DNA from: an uncultured Dorea sp.
GTDB taxonomy: Bacteria > Bacillota > Clostridia > Lachnospirales > Lachnospiraceae
Direction: 5' to 3'
Assembly (NCBI GenBank): GCA_910585725.1
Contig: CAJUFA010000013.1
Location: 26,832 to 90,831, forward strand
Length of the DNA: 64,000 nt
The notes under the pieces were generated by a model, which saw only the letters and a program-made list of their open reading frames with translations, was not told the DNA's origin and searched no databases. Shown here one piece after another: positions 40,821-50,473 of this stretch; the first letter of the stretch is position 1, and each line of letters opens with the position of its first letter. The position numbers and the translations under genes were made by a program.

Positions 40821-42086
40821 ATGTTTGGACAGTTGTTTATAAAAGAGTGCAGACAGACTGCGAGAAGCCTTATATACTGGGTCGTTGTTTTGATATTGGT
40901 CTTTAATTTTACTTCTCAGCTTGGAGACATGGAGATAGAAAAAAAACCGGAGCCGGGACAGGAGGAATACGGCATCAAACCAAGCCATGATCCTGAACTG
41001 ATCATGAAGACCGTGCTCGGAGAGCTGACAGAAGAGTACTACAGAGAAAGTTATACAACTTATCCCATCGGCTTCTATAAGAAAGTGACGTTAAATGAAA
41101 AGGACGATAAGAAGATAGAAGAGATACTTAAGGAAGCGGCGGGAATCGACGGAAGAGATGACGCCGGACAGCTAATAGAGGACTGGTATACCCGGCAGCA
41201 GGAAACAGAAGAAAAAGAGCTTAGGGGTATGTATCAGGAGCCTTTGAAAGTAGAACCGGCAGATAGTTTGACATATGAACGTTTCGGCGAGCTAATGGAT
41301 GAAGCAGACAAGATTCTCGGCGGAGGTTCTGGCTACGCCGAAGAATACCGGGAGAACAGTGCGAGTGAAATCATGACCTATGAGGATGCGGCGGAGGCAT
41401 ATAATACTCTGACAGAGAAGGACCGATTGTCCGGTGGATATGCCAGGCTTTTCTCCGACTATATGGTGATCTTTCTGGGGATTCTGCCTGTTTTCCTGGC
41501 AGTCACGAGGGGGTTAAGGGACAGGCGCGCGATGATGCAGGAGCTTATCTATACCCGGAGATGTTCGTCATTTACGGTTGTAACAAGCCGTTATCTTTCT
41601 ATGATTGTGATGCTGGTTATTCCTGTGCTTATCATTTCTCTGGTTCCTCTTTCGAAATGCATAGAATATGCCCGAACGGCAGGAATCAGCATAGATATGC
41701 TGGCATTCGTCAAATATACGTTCGGATGGCTCGTACCGACGATTATGATCGTGACGGCGGCAGGTATGCTTCTCACGGAATTGACAGATACTGCAGCGGC
41801 GGTACTGGTACAGGGGGTATGGTGGTTTATCACTATATTCGGCGGTATCGGAAGAATCAGCGGGGGTATGTACGGATGGAGCCTGGCGCCCAGGCATAAC
41901 ACAGAGATGAACTGGCAGGGATTCCATGATGGTTTTGGACAGCTTGCGGCAAACCGGTTATTTTATACGGCGGCGGCGCTTTTACTGGTGTTTTTGAGCG
42001 TATTGGTATATTCACAGAAAAGGAAAGGGAGGTTTAAGGTTCGTGGAAAGATACTGGCAGATCGAAAAGGTAAATCTAAAGAATAA
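40821..42086 (+). CDS. ABC transporter membrane subunit with large outer domain
   Basis: A 421-residue ABC-2-like permease. One membrane segment lies at about residues 15-33, followed by a hydrophilic, acidic region of about 170 residues (rich in E, K, Y), then five or six helices from about residue 215 onward. The layout, one helix, a large outer domain and a helix bundle, is that of ABC-2 type exporters. It starts 6 nt after the ATPase and overlaps the next gene by 44 nt, so the three genes form one unit. Substrate unknown. Confidence 0.85.
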   Translation: MFGQLFIKECRQTARSLIYWVVVLILVFNFTSQLGDMEIEKKPEPGQEEYGIKPSHDPELIMKTVLGELTEEYYRESYTTYPIGFYKKVTLNEKDDKKIEEILKEAAGIDGRDDAGQLIEDWYTRQQETEEKELRGMYQEPLKVEPADSLTYERFGELMDEADKILGGGSGYAEEYRENSASEIMTYEDAAEAYNTLTEKDRLSGGYARLFSDYMVIFLGILPVFLAVTRGLRDRRAMMQELIYTRRCSSFTVVTSRYLSMIVMLVIPVLIISLVPLSKCIEYARTAGISIDMLAFVKYTFGWLVPTIMIVTAAGMLLTELTDTAAAVLVQGVWWFITIFGGIGRISGGMYGWSLAPRHNTEMNWQGFHDGFGQLAANRLFYTAAALLLVFLSVLVYSQKRKGRFKVRGKILADRKGKSKE

Positions 42087-42663
42087 TATACCGATTCATG
42101 CGGCGGTATGTGTCCTGATGCTTTTGCTTTCGCCCTTTCTTATGGGAGTGGCGAATCTTGGGGCGCAGGATTCGGCCAAAGTATTGGAAATGTATGTGGC
42201 CTTGACAGGGATTGTTCTGATTCCTCCGGTGTTTCTGCCGGAACAGGATCATGATATCAGGGAACTGATATTTTCCAAGTATACGGACAGTCAGGTCGTG
42301 TACCTTATACGGCTTTTAGGAAATATATTCTTATTGGCGTTTATGCTCTCAGTATATATAGGAATGCTTCGTTATCATGGATGTGAATTTCCCGCAGGAA
42401 AATATTTCTGCGGAACATTGGCGGAGATGTTCTTCTTAGGAGGACTAGGGCTTTTCTTTTATGGATTGAGCGATAATTTTGTGATCGGCTACATGGTTCC
42501 CATCGTCTATTATATTGCGGCGGTCGGAGGAGGGGAAAAATATCTGAGGATGTTCTATCCCTTCTCAATGGTAAGAGGAAGTTATGATGAGAAGGTGTGG
42601 CTTCTGGCGGCGGCGGCGCTCCTGGCAGGCGCAGGCATCCGGATACGCTGTCGAAAAAGATAG
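42043..42663 (+). CDS. second small membrane subunit of the ABC exporter
   Basis: A 206-residue protein with six hydrophobic segments and few charged loops. I do not recognise it by sequence, but its position at the end of the ABC operon and its 44-nt overlap with the previous gene indicate an additional membrane subunit. The start is GTG 42043 with AAGGGAGG at 42025-42032. Its stop codon lies inside the terminator hairpin. An ancillary or second permease subunit is the best guess. Confidence 0.75.
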   Translation: MERYWQIEKVNLKNNIPIHAAVCVLMLLLSPFLMGVANLGAQDSAKVLEMYVALTGIVLIPPVFLPEQDHDIRELIFSKYTDSQVVYLIRLLGNIFLLAFMLSVYIGMLRYHGCEFPAGKYFCGTLAEMFFLGGLGLFFYGLSDNFVIGYMVPIVYYIAAVGGGEKYLRMFYPFSMVRGSYDEKVWLLAAAALLAGAGIRIRCRKR

Positions 42664-42686
42664 AAAAGGTTACTTTTCTATCTTTT
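42659..42686 (+). terminator. terminator of the two-component/ABC operon
   Basis: GATAGAAAAG (42659-42668), loop GTTA, CTTTTCTATC (42673-42682), then TTTT. The hairpin begins within the last codon and includes the stop codon. Confidence 0.9.
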
Positions 42687-42700
42687 CCCAGAGAAATTTC

Positions 42701-42730
42701 TTGACTTCATGTAGGTTTTATGATTTGATA
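42701..42730 (+). promoter_or_regulatory. tentative promoter for the DUF362 gene
   Basis: TTGACT (42701-42706) is followed after 18 nt by TGATAA (42725-42730). The -35 is good and the -10 is weak. Confidence 0.4.
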
Positions 42731-42780
42731 AATTCAAACGTCAATCAATTTAGAATTTAAACTTAGACAGGAGGCATGAA

Positions 42781-43902
42781 ATGGGGAAATCAACAGTATA
42801 TTTTACAGATTTTCGGTGTCCGGTGGGAACCAGCCGGCTTGACAAATTGAGAAAGCTGTGTATTGCGGCGGGTATCAAAGATATTGATATGGAAGGAAAA
42901 TTTGTAGCGATTAAGATGCATTTTGGGGAGCTTGGCAATATGGCGTTCCTTCGGCCGAATTACGCAAAGGTAGTGGCGGATCTGTGTAAAGAGCAGAAGG
43001 GACTTCCCTTCCTGACAGACTGCAATACGCTCTATGTCGGAAGCAGGAAGAATGCTCTTGAACATCTGGACTGCGCGAATCTGAATGGCTTTAATACGGT
43101 GACGACCGGATGTCAGATCATTATCGGCGACGGACTTAGGGGAACTGACGAGGTGGAGGTTCCGGTGCCGAACGGGGAATATTGTGAAACGGCTCTGATC
43201 GGACGGGCCGTCATGGATGCGGATATTTTTATCAGCCTGAGTCATTTTAAAGGGCACGAAGCAACCGGTTTCGGCGGCGCGATCAAGAATATCGGAATGG
43301 GCTGCGGCAGCCGCGCCGGAAAGATGAAGCAGCATGCCGACGGAAAACCGGCCGTGAACGAAGAGCTTTGCCGGGGCTGCGGCCGCTGTGCGAAGGAATG
43401 CGGAAGCGACGCGATCATTTACGAGAATAAGAAAGCCGTGATTGATTACGATAAGTGTAAAGGCTGCGGCCGCTGTATCGGCGCCTGCAGTTTCGATGCG
43501 ATTGATAATCCCAACAGCAGCGCCAATGAGCTGCTTGACCGAAAGATGGCGGAGTATGCGCAGGCAGTCTGCTATGGCCGTCCATGTTTCCATATTTCTC
43601 TGGTACAGGATATCAGTCCGAACTGCGATTGCCATGGAGAGAACGACGCGGCGATCCTTCCGGATATAGGAATGTTCGCAAGCTTTGATCCGGTCGCGTT
43701 AGATCAGGCGTGTGCGGACGCCTGCCTGCGGGCAAAACCGATTGAAGACAGTCAGTTGGGAGAACATCTGGCTAAGGCTGACTGGCATTGCCATCACGAT
43801 CATTTTAAAGATTCCAATCCGAATATCGAATGGAAGGCAACCCTTGATCAGGCGGAGAAGGTTGGTCTTGGAACCAGAGAATATGAGTTGAAGAAGATCT
43901 GA
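42781..43902 (+). CDS. DUF362-family protein with two [4Fe-4S] clusters
   Basis: A 373-residue protein. The N-terminal DUF362 region contains KMHFGELGN and the motif SHFKGHEATGFGGAIKNIGMG. A ferredoxin insert follows: CRGCGRCAKEC and CKGCGRCIGAC each give four cysteines for a [4Fe-4S] cluster. Further cysteines (SPNCDCHGENDAA) lie near the end. Such proteins are probably cytoplasmic electron-transfer or Fe-S chaperone proteins; the partner is not known. The start has AGGAGG at 42769-42774. It is a single gene ending in a strong bidirectional terminator. Confidence 0.93.
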   Translation: MGKSTVYFTDFRCPVGTSRLDKLRKLCIAAGIKDIDMEGKFVAIKMHFGELGNMAFLRPNYAKVVADLCKEQKGLPFLTDCNTLYVGSRKNALEHLDCANLNGFNTVTTGCQIIIGDGLRGTDEVEVPVPNGEYCETALIGRAVMDADIFISLSHFKGHEATGFGGAIKNIGMGCGSRAGKMKQHADGKPAVNEELCRGCGRCAKECGSDAIIYENKKAVIDYDKCKGCGRCIGACSFDAIDNPNSSANELLDRKMAEYAQAVCYGRPCFHISLVQDISPNCDCHGENDAAILPDIGMFASFDPVALDQACADACLRAKPIEDSQLGEHLAKADWHCHHDHFKDSNPNIEWKATLDQAEKVGLGTREYELKKI

Positions 43903-43958
43903 AAGTGATTCTTTACATACTTGTTCTTAAAAAATTATCTGGAATTTGAAAATGTAGA

Positions 43959-44000
43959 AAAAAACAGGAGTCTCTTATAAAAAAGAGGCGCCTGTTTTTT
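43959..44000. terminator. bidirectional terminator between convergent genes
   Basis: AAAAAACAGG (43959-43968) pairs with CCTGTTTTTT (43991-44000), with inner CTCTT/AAGAG. Both arms carry A or T tails, so either strand can terminate. Confidence 0.92.
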
Positions 44001-44015
44001 AGGTATCAAGCTATT

Positions 44016-44657
44016 TTATGATATTCTATTGTAAAATTCCTGATAAAAATCGCCGTCTGCAGTATAAGGTTTCAGATAGAATTGATTCAATATATACATG
44101 TTAAGTTTGCGGACGTCTTGTTCGTCTTGTTCAGAATCCATAGCATATTTCTGGAGGGGTTTCAGATAATAGTGCCAGTCGTTGACGAACTTTTCATAAC
44201 GCTTGATGTCGGGCGTGTCAATCCATTTACGGATCTTGATTTTACTTTTGCCCGGAGCGGGGCACTCGTGTATCTGAATAAAATACCGGAAGGAGTGATT
44301 CTCATAGAGTCGTCCAAGCGGGAAGATACGGCAGAAGCCTGGGCGTATGGAATGAACGCCGCATCGCCCGTCTGTGAGAAAGACGCAGGCATGCGTATCC
44401 TGGGTCATCCGAATATTAGGAAGGATAACGCCGTCTACAACGTTTAATTCAAGGCAATCGCCGAGTAATTCTTCAAAGGATTTCTGCAGCCCGACGCAGA
44501 GACGGTGGGTATCGAAGGGATCCAGGACGATGGAGGCGCCCATGTCCCGGCAGCAGGAGGAACAGCCTTTACAGCCGTTGCAGTCTGTCTTTGCCATATC
44601 GTTGCTCGTATATAGTTTTCCGTCGGATATTTTATTCAGGTCGATGTCCCGCAGCAT
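44016..44657 (-). CDS. YkgJ-family cysteine-cluster protein
   Basis: A 213-residue protein with the pattern CNGCKGCSSCCRD near residue 26, then CVFLTDGRCGVHSIRPGFCRIFP, the hallmark of the YkgJ/CxxCxxxxxCC family thought to bind zinc or iron-sulfur. The C-terminal third has no motif I know. No partner gene is adjacent: the convergent neighbour is an Fe-S protein gene and the divergent neighbour is sbcD. Function is unknown; metal binding is the likely property. Confidence 0.85.
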   Translation of the reverse strand: MLRDIDLNKISDGKLYTSNDMAKTDCNGCKGCSSCCRDMGASIVLDPFDTHRLCVGLQKSFEELLGDCLELNVVDGVILPNIRMTQDTHACVFLTDGRCGVHSIRPGFCRIFPLGRLYENHSFRYFIQIHECPAPGKSKIKIRKWIDTPDIKRYEKFVNDWHYYLKPLQKYAMDSEQDEQDVRKLNMYILNQFYLKPYTADGDFYQEFYNRIS

Positions 44658-44695
44658 ATAGATTCTCCTTGCAGTAAAAATATTTATGAAATGAT

Positions 44696-44724
44696 TTGCA
44701 TATCGCAGATTGGGCGGTTATACT
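44696..44724 (+). promoter_or_regulatory. promoter for sbcD-sbcC
   Basis: TTGCAT (44696-44701), 17-nt spacer, TATACT (44719-44724). About 120 nt of leader precede sbcD; a second TATAAT at 44805-44810 lacks a good -35. Confidence 0.65.
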
Positions 44725-44850
44725 AGGTATAGTGTTCGCGCCGGGTATCATGCTCAGGCACAGTATGCAGAGATCGTTTTATGATTCTGTACAACTGTAA
44801 AAATTATAATGTACGATAGCATAGAATGTAAATAGAAAGGGATAAGTTTT

Positions 44851-46005
44851 ATGAAATTTTTTCATCTGTCGGATCTGCATATCGGGAAGACGCTTCATCA
44901 TTACAGTATGAAGGAAGAACAGGAAGCGGTCTTGAGTGAGATTATCGACTATGCCGCTTCCGTTCGTCCGGACGCGGTGGTGATCGCGGGGGATATCTAT
45001 GACCGTTCGGCTCCGTCCGCGGAATCGGTCGCGGTCTTTGACTGGTTTCTTACGCGGTTGTCGGAGATCAAACCGGTTATTCCGGTAATGATTATCAGCG
45101 GAAACCATGATTCGGCGGAGCGACTGGAATATGTGTCGGGAATCCTTAAGAAACATCAGATCTATGTCGCAGGCAGCGCTCCGAGAGATGAATCGGAGAG
45201 ACTCCGGAAGATAACGTTAGAGGATGTCCATGGAACGGTTGATTTCTATCTGCTGCCCTTCCTGAAACCGTCCTATGTAAGGAAGGTGTTTGAGGGGGAA
45301 CCTTTGGAGACTTATACGGATGCGGTTGGGAGATTGCTTGAACGAGAGGAGATTGACTATCAGAACCAGAGGAATGTGTTGGTTTCCCACCAGTTCTATA
45401 CAGGAAAGGACGCTTTGTTTACTTGTGATTCAGAAACTTTTTCTGTGGGTGGAATCGAGAATGTAGACGTCGGCGTTGTAAAAGATTTTGATTACGTGGC
45501 GCTGGGGCATCTGCATGGACCCCAGAATGTATCGGATTCTCATATTCGGTATTGCGGGACTCTCCTGAAATATTCCGTCAGCGAAAGCGTTCATGAGAAA
45601 AGTCTTACTGTGGTGACGCTTGGAGAGAAGGGGAAGGAGCCGCAGATCGAACTTTTACCTTTGCACCCGCTGCGGGATGTGAAGAGGAAGGCGGGGAGTC
45701 TTAAGGATATCGTAGACCAGGCGGCGGATAACGAGAGAGGGGATTATGTCAGTATTCTGTTGACGGACGAGGTTGAACCTTATAGACCAAAGGAGCAGCT
45801 GGAGAAGGTATTTGACCATATTCTGGAAGTGCGTGTAGATAATAGTAGAACCAGGAATAAATTATTGGAATTGGATGAAGAATTGATTATGAAGGATCCT
45901 GTGGAGAGTTTTGCGGATTTTTACCGGGAGATGCAGGGAAAGACGCTTGGGGAAGAAGAGTTTCAGATTATGCTTGAGGTTTTTGAGAAAGTGAAGGAGG
46001 AATAG
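44851..46005 (+). CDS. sbcD: exonuclease SbcCD subunit D (Mre11-like nuclease)
   Basis: SbcD is the nuclease of the SbcCD complex, which cuts DNA hairpins and blocked ends. The 384-residue protein carries the metallophosphoesterase metal motifs D8-L-H10, GDIYDR (D48) and GNHD (N85, H86), then LGHLHGPQ. It acts with the ATPase encoded 3 nt downstream. ATG 44851 follows AAAGGGAT. Length and motif order are normal. Confidence 0.97.
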   Translation: MKFFHLSDLHIGKTLHHYSMKEEQEAVLSEIIDYAASVRPDAVVIAGDIYDRSAPSAESVAVFDWFLTRLSEIKPVIPVMIISGNHDSAERLEYVSGILKKHQIYVAGSAPRDESERLRKITLEDVHGTVDFYLLPFLKPSYVRKVFEGEPLETYTDAVGRLLEREEIDYQNQRNVLVSHQFYTGKDALFTCDSETFSVGGIENVDVGVVKDFDYVALGHLHGPQNVSDSHIRYCGTLLKYSVSESVHEKSLTVVTLGEKGKEPQIELLPLHPLRDVKRKAGSLKDIVDQAADNERGDYVSILLTDEVEPYRPKEQLEKVFDHILEVRVDNSRTRNKLLELDEELIMKDPVESFADFYREMQGKTLGEEEFQIMLEVFEKVKEE

Positions 46006-46008
46006 GCG

Positions 46009-49000
46009 GTGAAACCGGTCAGATTAGAAATGTCGGCATTTGGTTCTTATGCTGAAAAGACGGAGATTGATTTTACAGATGTTGATCACGGCTTGTTCCT
46101 TGTTACAGGAGATACAGGAGCGGGGAAAACGACGGTATTTGACGCTATTACATATGCGTTGTATGATCAGACGAGCGGTGGGAAACGGGACGGAAACATG
46201 ATGCGCAGCCAATATGCGTCGGAAGAGACGGATACTTATGTGGAATATACATTTACCTATCAAGAAGATGTCTATAGGATCCGCCGAAACCCGGAATATA
46301 TGCGGCTGGGGAAGAGACGGTATGCGGACGGTTCGCCCAGGTATGTGAAAGAATCAGCCAAGGTGGAGCTGATTCTTCCGGATGGAAGTGTGTTCCGCGG
46401 AAAGAAAAGGGAGACGGACCAGAAGATCGTAGAGATTATGGGGATGGATGCGGATCAGTTTACTCAAACGGCGATGATTGCTCAGGGAGATTTTCTTAAA
46501 TTGCTCCATGCGGAATCGAAGGATCGTAAGCGTATATTTTCCAAAGTCTTTCAAACCAGACTTTATTACTGCGTGCAGGAAGAGCTAAAGAAGCGCGCGG
46601 GGATGTTGTATAGCCGGTTGGAGGATAATCTGCGGGCTGCCAGACAGGAGATGGAGCGTGTAGAATCTGGGGATATCATCAGTTGTTGTGATATGCAGAC
46701 GACGGCGGAAGACGGAGGATGCGCTTATGCAAAGCGCTGGGAGGAGTTAAAGGGATATACGATTATTCCTTATGAGGAATCTATAGAGACGTTAAAAGAG
46801 ATAATAAAAGCGGGGAGTATTCTGGAAAAGAAGAAGAAAAAGGCGGCGGAGGATCTGCAGAAGAGTCTGGATGAATTAAACGGCAGGAAGAAAGAAGGAG
46901 AAAGCAGGAACGAGCTGTTTGACGCATTGGATCGGGTCAGAATTATAGAGAAAGAGCTTGCAGAAAGAAAAGAAGAATTTGACGGATGCGAGGCGCGGCT
47001 TCAGACTGCGCGGAGGGCGGAGAAGGTTAAAGCGCAGGAGATCAGTCTTATCCGGAGCAGGGAAGCAGAGGAAAAGAACAGGAAAAATCTCGAAGATAAT
47101 ATCCAAAGATTAGATATTCTGCGGACTCAGGTCAAGAAGGCGGAGGAATTAAAATTACAGCGAGAAGGGGAATTTGCCGAAGAGGAAAAGCGCTGTAAAG
47201 CAGAATTGATCCGGTTGGAGGATGCATTGCCGCAATACGACCGCCTCATGCTGTTAAGGGAGCAGCATGCGAAAGAGCAGGAGGCGCAAAAGAGGAAACA
47301 AAGAGAGAAAGAAGAATTGGAAAAGGCTCTCGAGGACTGTAAGTCCCGTCAGGAGGACGCGAGAAGGATCCAGGAATTATGTGCGCAGAGTCCGGGTAAA
47401 GCAGATGGGCTGCTGCTTAAGGAGGAACAGCAGAGGATCAAAGGGCAGGAATTTGAGAAGCTTGGGAATCAGTGGGACAGGCTGATTGCCGAGGAAGAAG
47501 ATTGGCAGGTCAGGAAGCTTCGGGCAGAGAAGGAGCAAGAGGCTTATCTGGACGCGCTTCAGGTATACGAAGGGAGATATCAGTTATTTCTGGCCGAGCA
47601 GGCGGGTATTCTGGCAAAGGGGCTTGAGTCTGGGAAACCATGTCCGGTATGCGGTTCCTGTGATCATCCGCATATCCGCGGACTTACACAGGATGCGCCG
47701 ACTCAGCAGGAAGTAGAACAGGCGAAGGCGACGAAAGATCAGGCGGAAGCAAGAAGGGAGCGTGCCGTGACGGCGCTCAAGGAGCAGGCTGTCAGATGTG
47801 AGACAGGGAGGAGAGCATTTACAGAGGAATGTAAAAGAGTAATGCCGGCGCCGCAGCCTGGGATGATAACCGAACTTAAAGGACATCAAGATATAATTGA
47901 TGGAAATGAGGAGATAAAGGCATGGCTGCAGAAGGCTGTTGGGGAAAACGAGCAGCTTTTAGAGAGTATATGTTCAGAGCTTGAGAAGGTTAAAGAAGAA
48001 GCCGAACAGTTCAGACAGGCAGTTTTGACAGAACAGAAAGCGAGAGAAGAGAGAAGCAATCTTGAAGAGTCCTATGATAAGGTGAAAACTGAGTATGAGG
48101 AGTTGGTCATAGAAGGAAAGCGTCTGGAATCCGAGATTAGAATAAAGGAGGAAGAACTTCCTATGGATTCCCGGGCACAGGCGAAAAAGCGCATGGATGT
48201 ATTAAAGACGGAATTGGAGACGTCAAAGGCAGCCTATGAGCGGGTAAAGGAGAAGGAACGGCAGTTAATAGAAGATATGCGTAAGTTGGAGGGGCAGAAG
48301 GAAAGCGAAGAAGAGACGTTAAGGCGGCAGGAAGAAGAAACGGTAATGTGCAGGGCAGATTATGAGGCGGCTCTCAGGGAACAAGGGTTTGATAATGAAG
48401 CGATATACCGCGGGGGACAGTTATCATCGAGCGAAATGGAAGGGCTTAATAGAAAGATTCAGGATTATCATCAGAAAATTCATGAAGTGTCCGGCAGAAA
48501 AGAGACGCTAAAAGAGCAATTAGAGGGAAAGGAAAGAGTTGATCTTGATCAGCTTCAGGAAGCGCTTAAGGAAGCGGCTCAGAATCAGAAGAAGGAACAA
48601 GAGGAATATGTCCGGATCTATACGATCAATAAGAAGAATCGGGAGGTGAGAAGCCGATTAAAGGGTTATCTGGAAAAGAACGGCGAATTACAGAGACAGT
48701 ATGAATTGCTGGGGAATTTAAGCAAAACAGCCAATGGGAGCTTAAGCGGTACGGTAAAGATAGATTTTGAGACTTATGTGCAGAGACAATATTTTAAGCA
48801 AATTATCTGCGCCGCGAACAAAAGGCTTGTGAAGATGACTTCGGGTGAATTTATCCTGCAGCTTCGGGAAGTAAAGAACATGGGAAGTCAGGGGCAGGCC
48901 GGATTGGATTTGGATATCTACCATATGGCGAGCGACTCTGTGCGGGACGTTAAGACGTTGTCGGGCGGGGAGTCTTTCATGGCGTCTCTTTCGATGGCGT

Positions 49001-49245
49001 TAGGACTTGCGGATATTGTACAGAACACGGCGGGAGCGATTCATCTGGATACTATGTTTGTGGACGAAGGCTTCGGCTCGCTGGATGATATGGCGAGGAG
49101 GCAGGCGATTAGGATTTTAACCGATCTTGCCGATGAGAAAAGACTGGTGGGAATCATCTCACATGTGAATGAACTGAAGGAACAGATAGACCGTAAACTG
49201 GTAGTTACACGAACGGACAAAGGAAGTTCGGCAAAATGGGAATAA
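46009..49245 (+). CDS. sbcC: exonuclease SbcCD subunit C (Rad50-like ATPase)
   Basis: SbcC is an SMC-type ATPase. The 1078-residue protein has Walker A GDTGAGKT (34-41) at the N-terminus, a long coiled coil from about 190 to 900, and the C-terminal signature LSGGESFMASLSMAL with a Walker B/D-loop VDEGFGSLD. The zinc hook is seen as CPVCG (C545, C548) in the middle of the coil, which dimerises SbcC through a metal. The start is GTG 46009, directly after sbcD (3-nt gap), with AAGGAGG upstream. It is co-transcribed with sbcD. Confidence 0.97.
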   Translation: MKPVRLEMSAFGSYAEKTEIDFTDVDHGLFLVTGDTGAGKTTVFDAITYALYDQTSGGKRDGNMMRSQYASEETDTYVEYTFTYQEDVYRIRRNPEYMRLGKRRYADGSPRYVKESAKVELILPDGSVFRGKKRETDQKIVEIMGMDADQFTQTAMIAQGDFLKLLHAESKDRKRIFSKVFQTRLYYCVQEELKKRAGMLYSRLEDNLRAARQEMERVESGDIISCCDMQTTAEDGGCAYAKRWEELKGYTIIPYEESIETLKEIIKAGSILEKKKKKAAEDLQKSLDELNGRKKEGESRNELFDALDRVRIIEKELAERKEEFDGCEARLQTARRAEKVKAQEISLIRSREAEEKNRKNLEDNIQRLDILRTQVKKAEELKLQREGEFAEEEKRCKAELIRLEDALPQYDRLMLLREQHAKEQEAQKRKQREKEELEKALEDCKSRQEDARRIQELCAQSPGKADGLLLKEEQQRIKGQEFEKLGNQWDRLIAEEEDWQVRKLRAEKEQEAYLDALQVYEGRYQLFLAEQAGILAKGLESGKPCPVCGSCDHPHIRGLTQDAPTQQEVEQAKATKDQAEARRERAVTALKEQAVRCETGRRAFTEECKRVMPAPQPGMITELKGHQDIIDGNEEIKAWLQKAVGENEQLLESICSELEKVKEEAEQFRQAVLTEQKAREERSNLEESYDKVKTEYEELVIEGKRLESEIRIKEEELPMDSRAQAKKRMDVLKTELETSKAAYERVKEKERQLIEDMRKLEGQKESEEETLRRQEEETVMCRADYEAALREQGFDNEAIYRGGQLSSSEMEGLNRKIQDYHQKIHEVSGRKETLKEQLEGKERVDLDQLQEALKEAAQNQKKEQEEYVRIYTINKKNREVRSRLKGYLEKNGELQRQYELLGNLSKTANGSLSGTVKIDFETYVQRQYFKQIICAANKRLVKMTSGEFILQLREVKNMGSQGQAGLDLDIYHMASDSVRDVKTLSGGESFMASLSMALGLADIVQNTAGAIHLDTMFVDEGFGSLDDMARRQAIRILTDLADEKRLVGIISHVNELKEQIDRKLVVTRTDKGSSAKWE

Positions 49246-49283
49246 TAATATAACAATAAAACAGCAAGAAAGGAAAAGAAGCG

Positions 49284-50414
49284 ATGAAGTATGATTATCT
49301 TATTGTAGGGGCGGGGCTGTTTGGCTCTGTCTTTGCGCATGAAGCAAAGAAAGCAGGAAGGAACGTCCTGGTGATTGACCGAAGGGATCATATCGGGGGT
49401 AATATTTACACCAGGGAAGTAGAAGGGATTCAAGTGCACGAGTACGGCGCGCACATCTTCCATACGTCGGATCAGGAAGTATGGGATTATGTACGACAGT
49501 TTGCGGAATTTAACCGCTATACTAACAGCCCGGTGGCAAGATACAAGGATGAATTATATAATCTTCCGTTCAATATGAATACGTTTAGTAAGATGTGGGG
49601 TGTGAAGACTCCGAAGGAAGCCCGCGAGATCATCGACAGGCAGATTCGCGAGGCGGGAATAACGGAACCGAAGAATCTTGAAGAACAGGCGATCTCTCTC
49701 GTGGGATGGGACATCTATGAGAAGCTGGTGAAGGGATATACCGAGAAACAGTGGGGCAAACATGCGACGGATCTTCCAAGCTTTATTATCAGACGGCTTC
49801 CGGTGCGTTTTGTGTATGATAATAATTACTTTAACGACAAGTACCAGGGAATTCCTATAGGCGGTTACACGCAGATGATCGGGAAGATGCTTGAGGGAAT
49901 TCCGGTGCGTCTTAACACGGACTTCTTCGAAGAACGGGAAGAACTTAAGAATCAGGCAGAGAAGATTGTATTTACCGGAATGGTAGACGCTTATTATGAT
50001 TACTGTTATGGGGAATTGGAGTATAGAAGCTTAAGATTTGAGACAGAGACCCTTGATACAGAGAATTACCAGGGAAATGCCGTAGTAAATTATACCGAAT
50101 ATAATATTCCGTACACCAGGATTATCGAGCATAAGCATTTTGAATATGGATGTCAGGGTGGTTATGGCAACGTCGATACGGATGTGAATCCTAAAACGGT
50201 CGTCACAAGAGAATACCCGGCTGCATGGGAAAAGGGAGGGGAGCCATATTATCCGATGAATGATAAGAAGAATAATGCTCTCTATGAGAAATATAAACAA
50301 CTTGCCGAAAAGGAGGAGGATGTGATCTTCGGAGGCCGCCTGGGTATGTACAGGTATTATGATATGCATCAGGTCGTAGCGGAGGCGCTGCGCTGCGTGA
50401 GGGCAGAGATATAA
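49284..50414 (+). CDS. glf: UDP-galactopyranose mutase
   Basis: Glf converts UDP-galactopyranose to UDP-galactofuranose using reduced FAD, supplying Galf for surface polysaccharides. The 376-residue protein has the FAD motif VGAGLFGSVFAHEA, RRDHIGGN, EYGAHIFHTS, KGYTEKQWG and the end GGRLGMYRYYDMHQVV. These include conserved residues of the substrate and flavin pocket. Its start has AAGGAAAAGAAG. No other polysaccharide genes are adjacent, so it may serve a distant cluster. It ends at a long hairpin. Confidence 0.97.
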   Translation: MKYDYLIVGAGLFGSVFAHEAKKAGRNVLVIDRRDHIGGNIYTREVEGIQVHEYGAHIFHTSDQEVWDYVRQFAEFNRYTNSPVARYKDELYNLPFNMNTFSKMWGVKTPKEAREIIDRQIREAGITEPKNLEEQAISLVGWDIYEKLVKGYTEKQWGKHATDLPSFIIRRLPVRFVYDNNYFNDKYQGIPIGGYTQMIGKMLEGIPVRLNTDFFEEREELKNQAEKIVFTGMVDAYYDYCYGELEYRSLRFETETLDTENYQGNAVVNYTEYNIPYTRIIEHKHFEYGCQGGYGNVDTDVNPKTVVTREYPAAWEKGGEPYYPMNDKKNNALYEKYKQLAEKEEDVIFGGRLGMYRYYDMHQVVAEALRCVRAEI

Positions 50415-50462
50415 AATAAAGGCTGCTGCAGAATGGAGACATTTTGCAGCAGTCTTTATTTT
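50413..50462. terminator. bidirectional terminator between glf and the DUF1846 gene
   Basis: An 18-nt arm at 50413-50430 pairs with 50445-50462 with one wobble (inner core GCTGCTGCA/TGCAGCAG). Both sides have A/T-rich tails. The sequence resembles the hairpin before uvrC. Confidence 0.92.
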
Positions 50463-50473
50463 AAATAATCGGT

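Noticed and set aside
42790..43635. 281-residue antisense frame opposite the DUF362 gene
   Set aside because: Shadow frame produced by the codon bias of the real gene; no supporting signals.
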